64,000 nt of DNA from Paragonimus westermani (GCA_008508345.1 QNGE01001327.1:1-64000), one strand, 5' to 3'. Shown: positions 12,885 through 24,118, numbered from the stretch's first letter. Notes: generated by a model from the letters alone, not told the origin. Numbers and translations: made by a program.

Positions 12885-13257
12885 TAATAATAATGCCAAT
12901 AATGTATATTTCTCAACACATATGTAAGAAGCACTCTGGATTATGCGCGTTCACTGCAGATAGTCATATACGATACAAAAACGAATAAGTAATCAGTAGC
13001 AAAACGTGAAGCCTCCCGTCAAGAAGGACATGGTCAAAGGGCGAATGAATGTGGTCCATGAAACTTTGAGGCACGCGACAAAGGAGGAGATAGTTCGCTC
13101 GCTTCACGGATTTAGTCTCAAAAATGGGAAGTTACACTAATTTACTTTTTACAATGTTGTGATGTGGGCAATTTTTTGAATAGTTCAAGGTCACATTCGG
13201 AAGAATGCCCGGAAGCCGGTTTCTTTTCATACACAGGGAGAAATAATTTGATCCGCT
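12885..13257 (-). repeat. Repeat R1, copy 2, abutting the LTR of element A
   Basis: Matches the copy at 16,541-17,055 along most of its length, including 'gagatagttcgctc' and 'ttcacrgatttagtctca' blocks. On the minus strand it ends in the TTATTATTA tail at about 12,885. Its 5' part is cut exactly where the 3' LTR of element A starts (13,258), so element A probably inserted into this copy. Confidence 0.55.
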
Positions 13258-13384
13258 TGTATATATCATTGAGGAAGGAGAACAGGTGTGTGTTGGTAAC
13301 CGTTTATGGAGAACACGTAACAGTGGTCACGGACCGATCAGTCAAGTTGTCCTCAATTGAGGCCTCTTCCTCGGCGACTGTACA
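13258..13384 (-). repeat. 3' LTR of element A
   Basis: 127 bp, aligned almost base for base with 18,081-18,208. Differences are scattered substitutions and a few 1-bp gaps. It begins (minus sense) at TGTACA just left of the N and ends at TACA. The integrase tail reads straight up to it, and no long polypurine tract is visible. Confidence 0.8.
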
Positions 13385-14582
13385 NCGACCTCTGACCCTA
13401 ACTCTGGCACATCGTCTTCAGCTCCTACTGGCAAATCATTGTCCATGCTATCCATGAATGGTTTCAGGCGGTTATAGTGGACGATCATAGGTAGACTATT
13501 TGGGGATGTCGGATCTCTTATTGAACAAGTTGAGTCAGATGTTACACGTTCTACGACAAACGGTCCTTTCCATTGTGTCTGCAGTTTTGCAGGAACCCCT
13601 GAGCGCATCGTTTACCTGTGTAGCCATATCTTATCCCCTGGTCTCAAGTGGGCCTCGAATACCTTTTTATCATAGTACTCCTTCTGATGCCGGTGTGCAC
13701 TCTGCAAGTGTATTCCCGATATTTCGTGTGCTAACCGTAACGTATCGATTAGCTTACAAACAGATTCTGCTACCGTGGGCTGTATTCGGACGACCGAGGG
13801 CAGGCAGATATCGGAAGGTAGTCGGATGTCTCGGCCAGTCCACAGAAAGTGAGGCGTTTGTTTAGTAGACGCATGAACACAGCTGCGATAGGCTAGTACA
13901 CACTTTGGAATCTCCAGCTCCCAATCGAGCGAGTTGCGATCCGTGAACGCTTTTAGCAATTGCAAAAGGGAGAGATTGGTCCTTTCCACTTGTCCGCCGC
14001 TTCGGGGGTGATAGGCGGTCGCTCGGGTTTTGTCAATTTCCAGGATCCGACAGATTTCTTGCAATAACGCGCTTACGAAACTGGAACCCTGGTCTGAGTG
14101 CAGCTGCCCCGTCGCTCCCCAATGGCACACCCAGTGCTCAACGATCGCATTGCCAACCGTTTTCGCACCAATGTGGGACAAGGGTACTGCTTCACACAGT
14201 TTTGTAAACTAGTCCGCCAACACAAGAACATACCGTTTGCCTCTTGACGTCTCTGTAAGGGGCCTATGATGTCTACACCAGCTAATTAATTTGGGTAGCC
14301 AGGATATATTGACTGAAGTGGGGCTTTCTGTTTGTTCTTTGGATCCTTGAAACTGCCACATTGTTCACACCGATGACAGAAGTTTGTTACATCACGACGC
14401 AAATGTGGCCACCATAAACGTTGTTTAGCTGCTGAGACCAGTTCGTTTATTCCGGCATGTCCCAGCTCTCTATGGAGGTCTTCTAAAACTTTGTCTACCA
14501 TTGATCGCGGGATTCTTTCACCACTGTTGGGCCCGTAATCGAGAAACAAAACACCCTCGCTCATCGCCAAGTGGACCCACAT
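13342..14582 (-). pseudogene. Integrase of element A
   Basis: Three frames read as one integrase. 14582-14286 holds the zinc-binding domain, with His residues in a H-x3-H spacing (near residue 37) and a C-x2-C (near 70-73). 14181-13612 holds the core, with an S-D-Q-G motif for the second catalytic Asp and a G-Q-V-E-R motif for the catalytic Glu. 13608-13342 is the C-terminal tail, with an R-L-K-P-like end. The first catalytic Asp lies near 14,270 in the interval between the frames, and a stop at about 14,205 breaks the joining frame. It would insert element cDNA into the genome; here it is broken. Confidence 0.75.
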
Positions 14583-15076
14583 TGCCCATAGACAGCGACT
14601 TTCGTAAATTTCCCTTCCATCTCTTTATTTGTGGGTCTACTACCTTCGTTCCGTTGCCTCTCGTAAATAAGGGCAGTTTCTAGGTCGGACGCTTGGGCTG
14701 TTTGCCATCGTCCATAGTCCGCGCTTTGCGGTGTGACTATTATTACGTGTTGCGCACTACAAGACGGGCAGTCTCCATGAGCACGCCCGGGCCTTCTGGA
14801 TAAGGCATCTGCGTTAGCGTTATTTATCCCAGCTCTATGCTCACACTCGAAGTCATATTCTTGAAGAATCCCCTGCCACCGCGCAATCTGGCTTTCCGAG
14901 TCCTCAAAGTTATGAAGCCAACGGAGAGATTGATGTTCAATGCGAACGGTAAATCGCCTGCCCAACAAGTAGTGCTGGAAATGTTTTACAAAGAAAACCA
15001 GGGCTAGCATCTCCTTCCTGGTCGTGCAATAGTTGCGTTCTCTTCTGCTAAGAACGCGGCTCCCGTGAGCGATCAC
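14561..15076 (-). pseudogene. RNase H region of element A
   Basis: The 171-residue frame opens with the end of the RNase H fold (a 'SRxLSxxExNY' block, then a K-E-x-L-A-L stretch, a V-R-x-x-H-Q-S-L motif and a W-x-x-L-Q-E-Y motif) and ends in an A-D-A-L-S-R motif, all typical of Gypsy RNase H. The upstream half is separated by frameshifts around 15,080-15,140. It normally degrades RNA in the RNA-DNA hybrid. Confidence 0.75.
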
Positions 15077-15136
15077 TTTCTCGTGTCCATCAACATTTTT
15101 TGTGATAATACGGCTCTAATGGCATAGTCACTAGCA

Positions 15137-15837
15137 TCAGTGTCTAAAATGTAACCACCGGCTACAGGCGACAAGTCTGGTAGTGACAAGATGGCGCGGA
15201 ACATAAAGAACGTCGGAGGGTCGCAAACGCTGCTTCGCATTCTTTGGACCATTCAAACTTTCGATTTTTTCTAGAGGTGTGTTCAATGGGCTGGCGATAA
15301 GTGTGAATCGCGGTATGAATCTTCTATAATACGAGGCAAGGCCCAGAAAACTGCGTATCTCCTCAGCGTTTTGCGGTGTAGGCCAGGTCATAACCTACTC
15401 AACTTTCTTCGGGTCTGTTCGAATGGCGCCCCCCGAAATCACATGTCCCAGATATGTCACTTTTTTCGCACTAACTGACACTTTGGGGGGTTGAGCGTCA
15501 GGCCTACTTGCGACAGCCTTTCAAAAACGTTGGCTAAATTTTTCGGGTATTCCTCGCTTGTCTTCCCGTGGACGATAGTATCATCCAGGTAAACGACGCA
15601 TCAATGGGGAATGAGGTCACTCAATACCTGCTGCATTAGACGGTAGAATGTGGTGGGGGCATTCGATAACTCAAAGGGCATTATTTGGAACTCATACAGT
15701 CCCGTGGGCATCACGAACGCCGTTTCAGCCCGGTCTGATTCTTCTACTTCTACCTGCCAAAAGTCTGAGGCTAAATCCAGCGTGTTGAAATAGATGCAAC
15801 CTTTCAGAGAGTCAAACAACTCATCGATGTAGTGCAA
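15137..15837 (-). pseudogene. Reverse transcriptase of element A
   Basis: The frame 15837-15601 carries the palm: an L-D-L-A-S motif with the first catalytic Asp (residues 20-24), followed by a 'MPFELSNAP' primer-grip-side block. A stop at 15,601 lies just before a Y-L-D-D catalytic motif near 15,575-15,590, which is intact in the same frame. The thumb and connection appear at 15391-15137 (a 'FLGLASYYRRFI' block). The fingers are poorly preserved between 15,840 and 16,320. The active-site aspartates survive, but the frame does not. Confidence 0.8.
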
Positions 15838-16321
15838 TGGGAGCGCATCCTTAATGGTAAGTTTGTTTAATTTCCTTTAATCAACACAGTCGTAAACTAC
15901 CGTCTTTCTTCTTGACCAGCTCCACAGGAGAGGACCACGGGGAGTTCGACGGTTGAATTACATTTTTCTGATGCATCTCATTAATCATCTTGGACATTTC
16001 TTCTGGTAGAGCCACTAGGATTCTTCTATGCCATCTTTATTGGAGGAGCGTTTTCTGTGTCTATTTTGTGTTTTAGCACAATCATTCGCCACAGGTTGTT
16101 TCTACTCCAGGCGAACGCGTCAATGTCATCGAGAATTACCTTCCTCAACTTAGCTGTGCTTTGGGTGTCATTACATCACTCTGATCTCTTGAGTAACGCT
16201 TCGAATTGTGACCCAACATCCCCCGGAGCGATATGCAGAGTGAATTTGGAGCGATTATGATCGTACAATGATCTGAGAAACAGCGTGCATGCTGGCGTAA
16301 CCAACAGGCGTTTCGCTAGGT

Positions 16322-17250
16322 CTAGGAGCATCCGAGATGCCTTAAGAGGTCAATCCCGATTATGCAGCTAACTGAAAGACTCGGAGTCACCGCGAATTTG
16401 TGTCGGAGTGTCTGGTTAGTTACCTTTACCATAGATGTTATCAATCCTTGGGCACTCATGTACGAACCATCGGCGGTGGTTAGCTTCCAATTACAGGGCT
16501 CTAATTTGTGGTAGCCAGGTCTCCTAACCACATCTGATAATAATAATAATATATTTCTCAACGCATATGTGAGAAGCACGCTTGGTTATGCGCGATCACT
16601 GTAGATATTTACTAACCATACAAAAACGAATAATTAAACAGTAGCACAAAGGTGAAATCTGTTGCAAGAAAGACGTAGTCAAAGAGAAAGTGACCTTAGT
16701 TTATGGAACTTTGATACACGCAACAGAGAAAGAGATAGTTCGCTCATTTCACAGATTTAGTCTCAAAAAACTGGGATGTTACACTAATCCACTGTTTACA
16801 AGATTGTGGGATGAGCGATTTTTCAAATATTCCAAGGTCACTCCTGGAGGATGTCCAAACGCGCCTTCCGAATTTTTGGCTGTTAGGGAGTGAAATTGGC
16901 GTCCGGAAATTGTCATGATAGATCGGTTTTGGCGAGGCATGGCGGAAAATCTCAAATCAAGCGAACAAATGGGCAGATTCCAACACATCATTTCGTCGAT
17001 TGCTAGAAAACGTCACAAAGTTGAACATTTCGTGAACCGTTCAGGTTAGACGAAGTTCCGTGCGTCCATCGGTCAAGCTGCAGGCTCCCCCGTATCTAAC
17101 AATCCCACAACAGCGGTGTCCCCGATCTTTAACTCTACGGCAAAAGACGAAGTTAAACACAGACTGATTGCTGATGGAACATATATCGTGTTATAAACTC
17201 GCTCACCTGAGACTATGTACCGTCGCCGTCGATAAGAAGTATGGGACCGA
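16322..17250 (-). pseudogene. Aspartic protease of element A, split by a repeat insertion
   Basis: The N-terminal half (ending near 17,070) shows the active-site motif L-L-D-T-G. The C-terminal half (16,540-16,322) shows the I-I-G-I-D-L-L flap-side motif. Between them lies a 500-bp R1 repeat (16,541-17,055). The protease normally cuts the Gag-Pol polyprotein. The split shows that R1 inserted after element A had settled. Confidence 0.7.
16541..17055 (-). repeat. Repeat R1, copy 3, inserted in the protease of element A
   Basis: The longest R1 copy. On the minus strand it ends with a TTATTATTATTA tail at 16,541-16,556 and has a short reading frame near its 5' side that resembles the C-terminal end of non-LTR RT proteins. 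Its neighbours on both sides are halves of one protease domain, so its limits are set by that break to within about 10 bp. It supports R1 being a retroposed non-LTR 3' end. Confidence 0.65.
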
Positions 17251-17430
17251 TCATTCCAACCACGTTTTGAGGTTCCAGGTCCGGGATGTGAGCGAAGGCA
17301 GACGGGGGCCGGTCCACGGAGGCCACTGTAATTTGGTGCCTGACCGCGGTACCATGTACGATGATAAGCTAGTGGACGGAGTTCATTGTGCAGCGTGAAG
17401 CACGGTATTATCGGAGTCCCAAGGGCGGCG

Positions 17431-17901
17431 TCAACTCTCTCTGAGTCCTCTGCAATTTTCAGCACCGTGTCCAGTGCGGTTGGAGTGCGGCAGGAGCTCA
17501 CGATTGATACTCATGCTAGACACACCAATGACCAACTGCTCCAATACTCGTTTGTCTTGTTCTTGGGCGGACTCGTCATAACACGCCCGCTCGGCGAGGT
17601 ATCTCAGGTCTCTCACAAACGCACCGACCTTCTCGCCTGCTTGTTGCCGTCTTCCCTGAAACTGTTTTCTTTATTGTGCTGGCAACCTAGGCGTGTCTAA
17701 CAATTGGCGGAGCTCTTGAACGGTCATGTCACCGATATCACCATCCATCACTTGGCTGTTCAAGACAATATCCAACGCTTCACCTGACAGGAGACAAAGG
17801 AGAGCCACTCTACGCCGAACACCGGAAAAATGATCGATGTACAGCTTTGCCATGCTCTCCCATCGTCGATACGGCATCCCCGGAACAAACTTCTCAGGCA
17901 T
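17431..17901 (-). pseudogene. Gag of element A (fragments)
   Basis: Frames 17901-17671 and 17616-17431 give a short helical gag: a 'RWESMAKLYIDHF' stretch, then a helix with 'ALDIVL', then 'QELRQLLD'. The second frame continues with an 'EQLVIGV' block typical of the middle of Gypsy gag. A frameshift lies near 17,640. No zinc knuckle was found before the protease. Confidence 0.6.
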
Positions 17902-18060
17902 CGGTAGAGGGGGCTATCTCTGTCGCTGGCCGCGACAGAGATAGATTCTCGACCGTCCGTGTGACAGTGTTCACTGCTTCTGTCATCGCGTCGGTCATGC
18001 CCTCTTTGTTGGGGTTCTGATCACCTTCCGCCTGTTTTACTGGCATTTGTCTTCCCTATA

Positions 18061-18080
18061 TCCTGGCAGGGTCGCCGAAC
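18061..18080 (-). promoter_or_regulatory. Probable primer-binding site of element A
   Basis: Directly downstream of the 5' LTR in element orientation the sequence reads GTTCGGCGACCCTGCC. A GGCGACC core at this place is usual for tRNA-primed Gypsy elements. The priming tRNA was not identified. Confidence 0.45.
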
Positions 18081-18208
18081 TGTAATATATCAGTGAGGAA
18101 GGAGAATAGGGGTGTGTTGGTAACCGTTTATGGAGAATGCGTAACACTGGTCACGGTTCAATCAGTCAAGTTGTCCTCATTTGGGGCGTCTTCCTCGGTG
18201 AGTGTACA
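18081..18208 (-). repeat. 5' LTR of element A
   Basis: 128 bp, partner of 13,258-13,384. Left edge (plus sense) TGTAAT, right edge TGTACA. No convincing TATA box or AATAAA was seen in so short an LTR. Confidence 0.8.
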
Positions 18209-19905
18209 AACCACCGGCTTACGCGTATCCTCTTAGTTTCGGTTTCACTTTACACCGCTTAATAATACGCCGAGTGACCTTGGAGCCGAATTTCTCATTG
18301 GTTGCCCTAGCAGTACGCTTGTAACAGGCATGTGTAATATATACAACAATTGTGTAATATACTTGTAGACCATATGTATCAGAGATACCTGAGGTGTATG
18401 GGGAAATATATACGAACATGCGAAAGCATTTTGTGACTGATATATAGGTATATTGTGACAAAAGTGTGCATGTGTATTTATATATATGTTCGCATATACT
18501 TAAATCCCATGAGGACGAACCATTTTTCCGCTACGATTTGCGATCTTTTCTTCAAGCGGCCAATGAGGTATGATCATAGTGGAAACGGCATTTTGTCCGC
18601 ATCAAACTCGTTTTCCAATACCTTTTTCCAACCAATCAAACATGGAGGTTGTGCGGACCAATAACAACGCAGCACGATGCACGCTAAAATTCGCTAATCT
18701 CACTACTATTTCCGCCGATTATTAGTCCAGTGCGTACCCCAATCGGACCCATATCACCCTTCCACCTCTGCGGCCACAGAACCTAACAAACCGTTTAACC
18801 GTGGCCTTTCTACAGATTCCATCGAAGTGAAAACAATGTGCGCAATGCAGAGAGGTTACATTTGTTGAAGTTAACTATTCAAACATGTACAAAATGCGAA
18901 ACGTTAATGAGCATCCAGGTTGGAGGCGTTCACTTCGTCCAGGTCCACGATCAACTTCTTCTCCTACAGAAGTATGAATGCCACCACGTTACTGCAAGCT
19001 TACCAGGTTGATTTCCTTAGTGTCTTGTGTGAACGAATGTGGAATGGACCGTTTGTCCCGTGCGAAATGTAACCACGCCTTACAGCATTCACTGGGCAAA
19101 CTGTCAGGGGTGGTTGCGTATTCCGTCCTGTCGTGTACTTGTCCTGGTTACGTGAAAAAATGAAGGTATACGACAGAGCATGCCTAATAGAAATGCTTTT
19201 AGCCGTGTGCGTTTGAATGTAAACGCGTAGTATGCACCGAAATAGGTAATGTGTGCAGCGACTTCCATTGTCATCAATCGTTTCATCATATTATGAAGAA
19301 GAGCTGCAGCACTGGGGGCGCTGATACCCTGAAAATATTCAGCTTGAAAGAAACTCAACTGGTTGCTGATCTCACCACTCGCCATAGTGGATCGGAACTT
19401 GCACTACAACATTTTTCTACCAACTTCCGACTGTGTTACTGAGGTTAAGGTTAAATGCGAACACGGCGTCTTTTTATTCGCTGGTCGCGTTATTTCGGCA
19501 GTCATCCGTTCCAGGTTTGTCCGTAATGAGTTCATTTGCACATTGATACTCTGAGCCACCTCTGAGGAATTGTATTAGGTGCAAAACAAGCTGTTTACAT
19601 TTAGAGCATTCGGAAAGGTTGAACGGATCTCTTATAAATCATTCCTAGTGGTTTTTCCTTCTAAGCCATTTCCTGCAAGCTATTGATTCCAAAGTAAAGT
19701 TTCCTCACCACTGTCGTTGTGGATGATGGTTTGTGCACCGTAAGTGATGCAGCCGATGTTACACTGTGGAGCTGCATGATGGGACTGGATAACTCATCGG
19801 AGTAGGCTCACACTTATTCTTTCTGCACTGTCGTCCACTTCACTGTCATCGTCCGTGAAACTCGGTCGTTCACTGGTAATTCGTTAACAAATAACAACAA
19901 TCGAG
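18209..19905. other. Unrecognised sequence with an AT-rich stretch
   Basis: Between 18,330 and 18,500 there are TATA/CATA-rich runs. No supported gene follows. A plus-strand C-x-C pair near 19,135 recalls a SWIM finger but is too weak to call. Confidence 0.35.
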
Positions 19906-20297
19906 TTACTTTGGACGTTTAGGTGGCGACCCCATATTTATTGTGTCGTCATTGGAATGCAGGTTACCAGATGTGTACCGCACTTTCATTTCCCTGGCAT
20001 GTTTAAAATCAACTGCAATGAAATATAGCTGTTTGTTATATAATAGCTTCACTTACCAGTGGTGACCAGTATGGTAACTGGTAACATCGGATCGTCTGTA
20101 CACGACTGCAAGTGTTTCTGTGCATATCTGTAATACGCAGTTTTAGACAGTCGTGGGAAATCCGCTGTTTTTCCAGCAGCTTCCAGCCAGCTGCTGCTGA
20201 TAACGACAGCATCTTCGTTGTCGGTCTCAATTTTAACTACACAGTAACACTTTCGTCTATCGATGTCAGAAAGTAGAAAGGTTTTTGTTAGTTTCAC
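19906..20297 (-). CDS. Candidate host gene: last two exons, small unidentified protein
   Basis: The minus-strand frame 20297-20057 ends at a good donor (ACTG followed by GTAAGTGA). Forty-four bases later the sequence ATTTCATTGCAG gives a good acceptor at 20,013. Joining them keeps the frame open and reaches a TAA at 19,908-19,906, for about 115 residues in all. The frame begins right after a TAG that overlaps an acceptor-like TTAG at 20,298, with no ATG, so 20297-20057 is probably an internal exon and the start lies upstream. The protein has a V-V-K-x-E...V-V-I-S-S-S-W-L core and a basic SPPKRPK end. In outline this recalls the N-terminal part of invertebrate proteins that carry DUF4806, but that is from memory and uncertain. 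No transposon motif was seen. Confidence 0.4.
20013..20056 (-). other. Candidate 44-nt intron
   Basis: Starts GTAAGTGAAG and ends TTTCATTGCAG on the minus strand. Its length is not a multiple of three and it contains in-frame stops, while splicing restores an open frame to a basic C-terminus. Introns this small are common in flatworm genes. Confidence 0.4.
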
Positions 20298-20691
20298 CTA
20301 ACATTGTCCACCTCAGCGGAGTAAAAGTTAACAAGCACGTCTTATTGGTTCACGTTTATTAGTGTTTTGTCAAACGTGTGCAAAGTCGGAATGACAAGTG
20401 AAATTGATGACGGAGTAAAAAGTACACATTTACAGAGTACGTCGGAAAGAAATAGACGATGCACCTGACCGTTGACTTCGTTTACATGTAATATGAACAA
20501 TATAGACGATGGGATGCTATGCACCAATAAGTCAGCATCAACTTCGGAACGTTCACCAAAAATTGGTTGGTTAACATCAGCATTGTTAATGTCCACAATA
20601 AGGTGGGGCAATTTGTGCACAAGAATTACACTATTGGGACTGACCCCAACTCGGTAATAAGAGCCTCGAGGCTTGCCAACAACCGCTGCAA

Positions 20692-22333
20692 GTGTTGATT
20701 AGGAGCAGTCTGGGTCAACCCAAGAGGATTTATGGTCATGCTCAGTCCAGGTCCTTTCTAAAGACGAAAATTGAAACCACACTTTCCCATAACGGGAAGA
20801 TCATATCGGCCGACAAGGACATAGCAGACCCGTTTATGGCACACTTACAAAACGTTTATCACTCAGACAAGGAGGCACCGGAACCCCGGCCTAATGCCGT
20901 GAGCGTGCTCATGGTGGATCAGGTCATTACACCCCACGAAGTTGAGCAAGCGATACCCAAGCTGAACAGCACAAATTCCGCAGGACAAGACTACATCCAT
21001 CCGGCAGTTCTAAAACCTCTGGCCAAATTGTTGGCGTCACCATTTGCCCAACTGTTCAATCTCACATGGGAAACAGGGATGGTGGTGAAAGACTGGAAAG
21101 AAGCCATTGTACTTCCTGTCTTCAAAGATGGCAACCGATCAAAAGTTGGAAATTACCGAACAGTAAGCCTGACTTGTGTTGTCAGCAAAAATTTTTGAAC
21201 GAATATCACTAACTTTTTTAGACACTGGATAAAGGAGAAGTGATCGAGGTGTGATATCCGAACTTTCAGAAAGTCTACGATTCTATCAATCACAGGCTTC
21301 TATGCTGGAATCTCCGAGATGCTGACATCTCTGCTAGAATCTGCGGATGGATACAGACGTTTCCAGTTGGGAGGTCCCATAGAGTGAGAGTACGAGGGTT
21401 ACCGTCGGACAAAGGCTGTCCTTTAAGTGGAGTTCCTCAGGGATCAATCCTCGCTCCTCTGCTTTTCCTGGTATACATGAACGACCTAACCAACGACTTC
21501 GTCTGCCCATGTTACTTGTGTGCAGACGATATAAAGCCGGTCGGTAGTTCGTCGGACTCGGACGCTCTACAAGAGGACGCACTGAAAATTTGTGATTGGA
21601 CATTAAATTGGGACGTACCCATGAACGTCCATAAAAATCATATCCCCACTAGCGCTCTCCAGTCAACCCTTAAATATCTAATGGAGACATATGGACAGAC
21701 AGTCGAACTAACAACTACGTAGCAAACGAGGGACTTGGGTATCCATGTCACTAGCACGTTTACCCCATCTGCCCAGTGCACCGCATCTACGACAAAAGCG
21801 CGGTGGGCGTTATATCGATTAAAATCACCAATCGCTAACGGTTGTCCAACAGTGTTCATTCCACTGTACATGGCTATAGTTCCCCCATACCTGGAATATT
21901 GTGTCCAAGCTTTGGCACCACATCTCAAGAAGGACATAGCCGCTCTCGAAAAAGTACAAAAGCTCGCCACACGTATGGTGTGGGAACGAAGGGCCTAGGC
22001 TACCAAGACCGAATAACTTCGTTGAACTTATTTTCGCTCGAACGCAGGCGGGTAAGAGGAGACCTTGTTGAAATGTACAAAATTACCAACCACACTGAAA
22101 CAATCTCCATGGCAGGTTTGTTCGAGATACGTCAGGACAGCGTCTTAAGTGGTCGTAGGTTCACAGTCAAGTAGACAAGATCATGATTGGCTGTCCGATA
22201 TAACTCATTTACTAACCGGGTAGTCAACTCGTGGAATAATTTGCCGGCAAAGATCGTTGAGGCCGCGAGCGTAGATATATTCAAAAGAGAGAGAGAAAAA
22301 TATTGGAACAACCTTTTACCTACTTTGTACTGA
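20692..22333 (+). pseudogene. CR1-like non-LTR retrotransposon, RT ORF remnant
   Basis: The frame 20692-21198 holds the pre-RT region and fingers (ending in the K-D-W-K-x-A-x-x-x-P-V-F-K block). 21384-21722 holds the palm, with G-V-P-Q-G-S-I-L-A-P-L-L-F and a C-A-D-D motif where Y-A-D-D is usual. 21735-21998 and 21842-22174 follow with thumb and C-terminal region, and a 'SWNNLPAKIVEA' end near 22,230-22,265 closes the protein at the TGA around 22,332. A deletion between 21,200 and 21,270 removes the stretch before motif A, whose first Asp reads as Asn. At least three frame breaks are present. The type fits the CR1/Jockey group known from flatworms. No endonuclease is attached. Confidence 0.8.
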
Positions 22334-22427
22334 TCGAAATATGATTTGTTTCTGCTGTTTAGAGCAGTCAGGTTTCGATACTCTTCTTCTCTCCCTACCC
22401 TTATACCACCACTGAACACATCAACAG

Positions 22428-22663
22428 AAAATGAGGTCTGGTCAATCTCCGGATCACACCAGTCAAGCATCAGAACGTCAACAGGCGCAGGTCTTCTCCA
22501 AGTCCTGGATTTGGAATCTGAAGTTCGAGTTTACCCACCCACGATTGAATGCCTCATGCGGCTCCGGAAACAACTACGCCATATGGTCCAACGGATCAAT
22601 CTAATCGACGAACCCACACATATCGATCAGTCCCCACCACCCTACAACTTCGAGCCTCGCACG
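22428..22663 (+). CDS. Possible internal exon of a host gene
   Basis: After a pyrimidine-rich stretch (22,375-22,402) the sequence CATCAACAG offers an acceptor at 22,427. The frame then stays open for 236 bases to ACG, followed by GTGAGATAA, a good donor with a stop directly behind it. The peptide has an acidic start, a 'VLDLESEVRVYPPTIECL' stretch and an 'RLRKQLRHMVQRI' helix. It resembles no transposon protein I know and I cannot name it. A second acceptor (CAGGCGCAG at about 22,489) is possible. Only a matching transcript would prove it. Confidence 0.3.
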
Positions 22664-22940
22664 GTGAGATAACAACACCTTGATTCGTCATCTCATTGAC
22701 ATCGAGCAGCAGCCGTGCGTAGGCGGTGACATGCGGCCAATCATAATTCACCAGTGTACTGACGCTGATTTCACGCTTTTTTACAGGTATTTTTCCGTCG
22801 ATTGTGTTCATAGGGGTATTCCTTCAGGTATATATATCTACGTGTATATATGTACACATGGGTATACGAGTTTGGCTAAAGAGCCTGAACCGCATGGCAG
22901 CAGCTGTCTCACACACACACGCAGACGCGACAGCATCAAN

Positions 22941-24118
22941 GGGTAGTCGAACGCAATCTCGAACAATGCGTCGTTAAGGCCTGAAGTTGTTTAGCTAGGG
23001 TGGCAACTTGAGCATTTGATGTGGCAATTGCGCCCTGACTATTCGAAGCGAACTGGGAAACAGCGGTGCCGTATGTTTCCACGGTCCGGTCAACCACATC
23101 AGCCAAGGTTGACAAGGTTGCTGATGGGTTTGCGCTAAGAATGTTTCGCATATCTTTAGGCAAACGCTGTAGCCACATTTCCCTAAGTAGAGCCTCTTCT
23201 GTGTGTGTCGTGCCAGCTAACCGCTGCATGTGGCGAAGGAGCTGCGATGGTTTACGGTCTCTGAGCTCGGTCGCACTCAGAAGCTGAGAAATACGTTGGC
23301 GATCGGACAAACCAACGCGCTTAATTACGGCCGCTTTGAGTTGCCCGTGAGGTTTCGTGGAGTCCGGTTATTCCAGAACATCGTCCACCTCGTCAGTGAC
23401 GTGAGATGACAGTGCCGCAACTACGTGATGGAAACGCGTTAGCTCTTAGCAAATCTGTCGTAGCGCAAATGTGACTGCTAACTGAGCAAACTACAATTTA
23501 AGATTATTCTCTCTAAAAGGTGCAAAAGGTACGGCTAATGCACTGACCGAAGCGTCTGACAAAACGTGCGGTTGAGCCTTCAGTAGAGCGGAATTGAAAA
23601 TAAATCGAATATTTTTGAAAAAAATTATGAACATGTAAAACGTACTAAAGAAATAGCAACTCACAGCTATACAAAAGATATACCTGTGGAAAACAAAGAT
23701 TATCCGAACGGGCTCACCAATTTAGTCGGGCTCACGAATTTAATGCTCGTCGCACTAAGTCGCGTCTTCTCCAGGTACGCAATTATCAGACGCAAAAAGC
23801 AAAAGGCCGTTGAGGAGAGAGACCAAATCTTTATTCGACGAAGTGTACAGGAGGTCTCTGATAGTGCCATAAAAGGCACCGACACGCAAAATAGCTTGAG
23901 AGGCTAGAGACCGGCCGTGGACGAGCGAGCAAACCGGAAGAATGACACGTGTGTCCTTCAGGTTCGCGCCACGGTCACATGACATGTAGACAAACAATCG
24001 GACAACATGCATCATGCGAGCTTTCCTAATAGCCTAGGTACAATATGCAGCTAAGAGTTTCGGAACTATTTAATACACCATACCGCAGGCAGCCCAGTGA
24101 AATCTCCAGGCCGCTACA
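22941..24118 (-). mobile_element. Element B end module, left copy: 3' LTR plus 5' gag
   Basis: This block is practically identical to 27,880-29,057, at a constant offset of 4,939 bp. It holds a 375-bp LTR (23,744-24,118) followed, in minus orientation, by the leader and the first third of gag (to 22,941). It starts directly after the N at 22,940. Taken with element B it means LTR-body-LTR-gag, a tandem arrangement, or an assembly join. The gag part carries the same stop codons as the other copy. Confidence 0.75.
23744..24118 (-). repeat. 3' LTR of element B (375 bp)
   Basis: Begins TGTAGCGGCC and ends GACGAGCA in minus orientation. Preceded by a purine-rich AGGGGGAGCTG tract. It differs from the 5' LTR (28,683-29,057) at about three positions, all near its 5' edge. 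An AATAAA lies inside at about 23,830 (minus sense), giving a poly(A) signal. Confidence 0.8.

Larger units (their letters stand above)
13258..18208 (-). mobile_element. Ty3/Gypsy LTR retrotransposon, element A (degenerate)
   Basis: A minus-strand element bounded by LTRs of 128 bp (18,081-18,208, 5') and 127 bp (13,258-13,384, 3'), both starting TGTACA and ending TACA in element orientation. Inside, in order, lie gag, protease, RT, RNase H and integrase, the pol order of Ty3/Gypsy. About 500 bp in the protease is an inserted R1 repeat. The RT (YLDD) and two integrase catalytic positions survive, but frames are broken in every gene. I see no matching target-site duplication: the flanks are 'ccgct' and 'aacca'. 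The single N at 13,385 lies exactly at the LTR edge. Confidence 0.8.

Noticed and set aside
13253..18213. Target-site duplication for element A
   Set aside because: Flanking 5-mers (ccgct and aacca) differ; no duplication can be claimed.
18978..19200. SWIM zinc finger of a second MULE
   Set aside because: Only a C-x-C pair followed by stops; no catalytic core nearby.
23686..24015. Open frames repeated at 28,625 and 30,622
   Set aside because: They are by-products of the 375-bp LTR and its leader, not genes; their repetition reflects the LTR copies.
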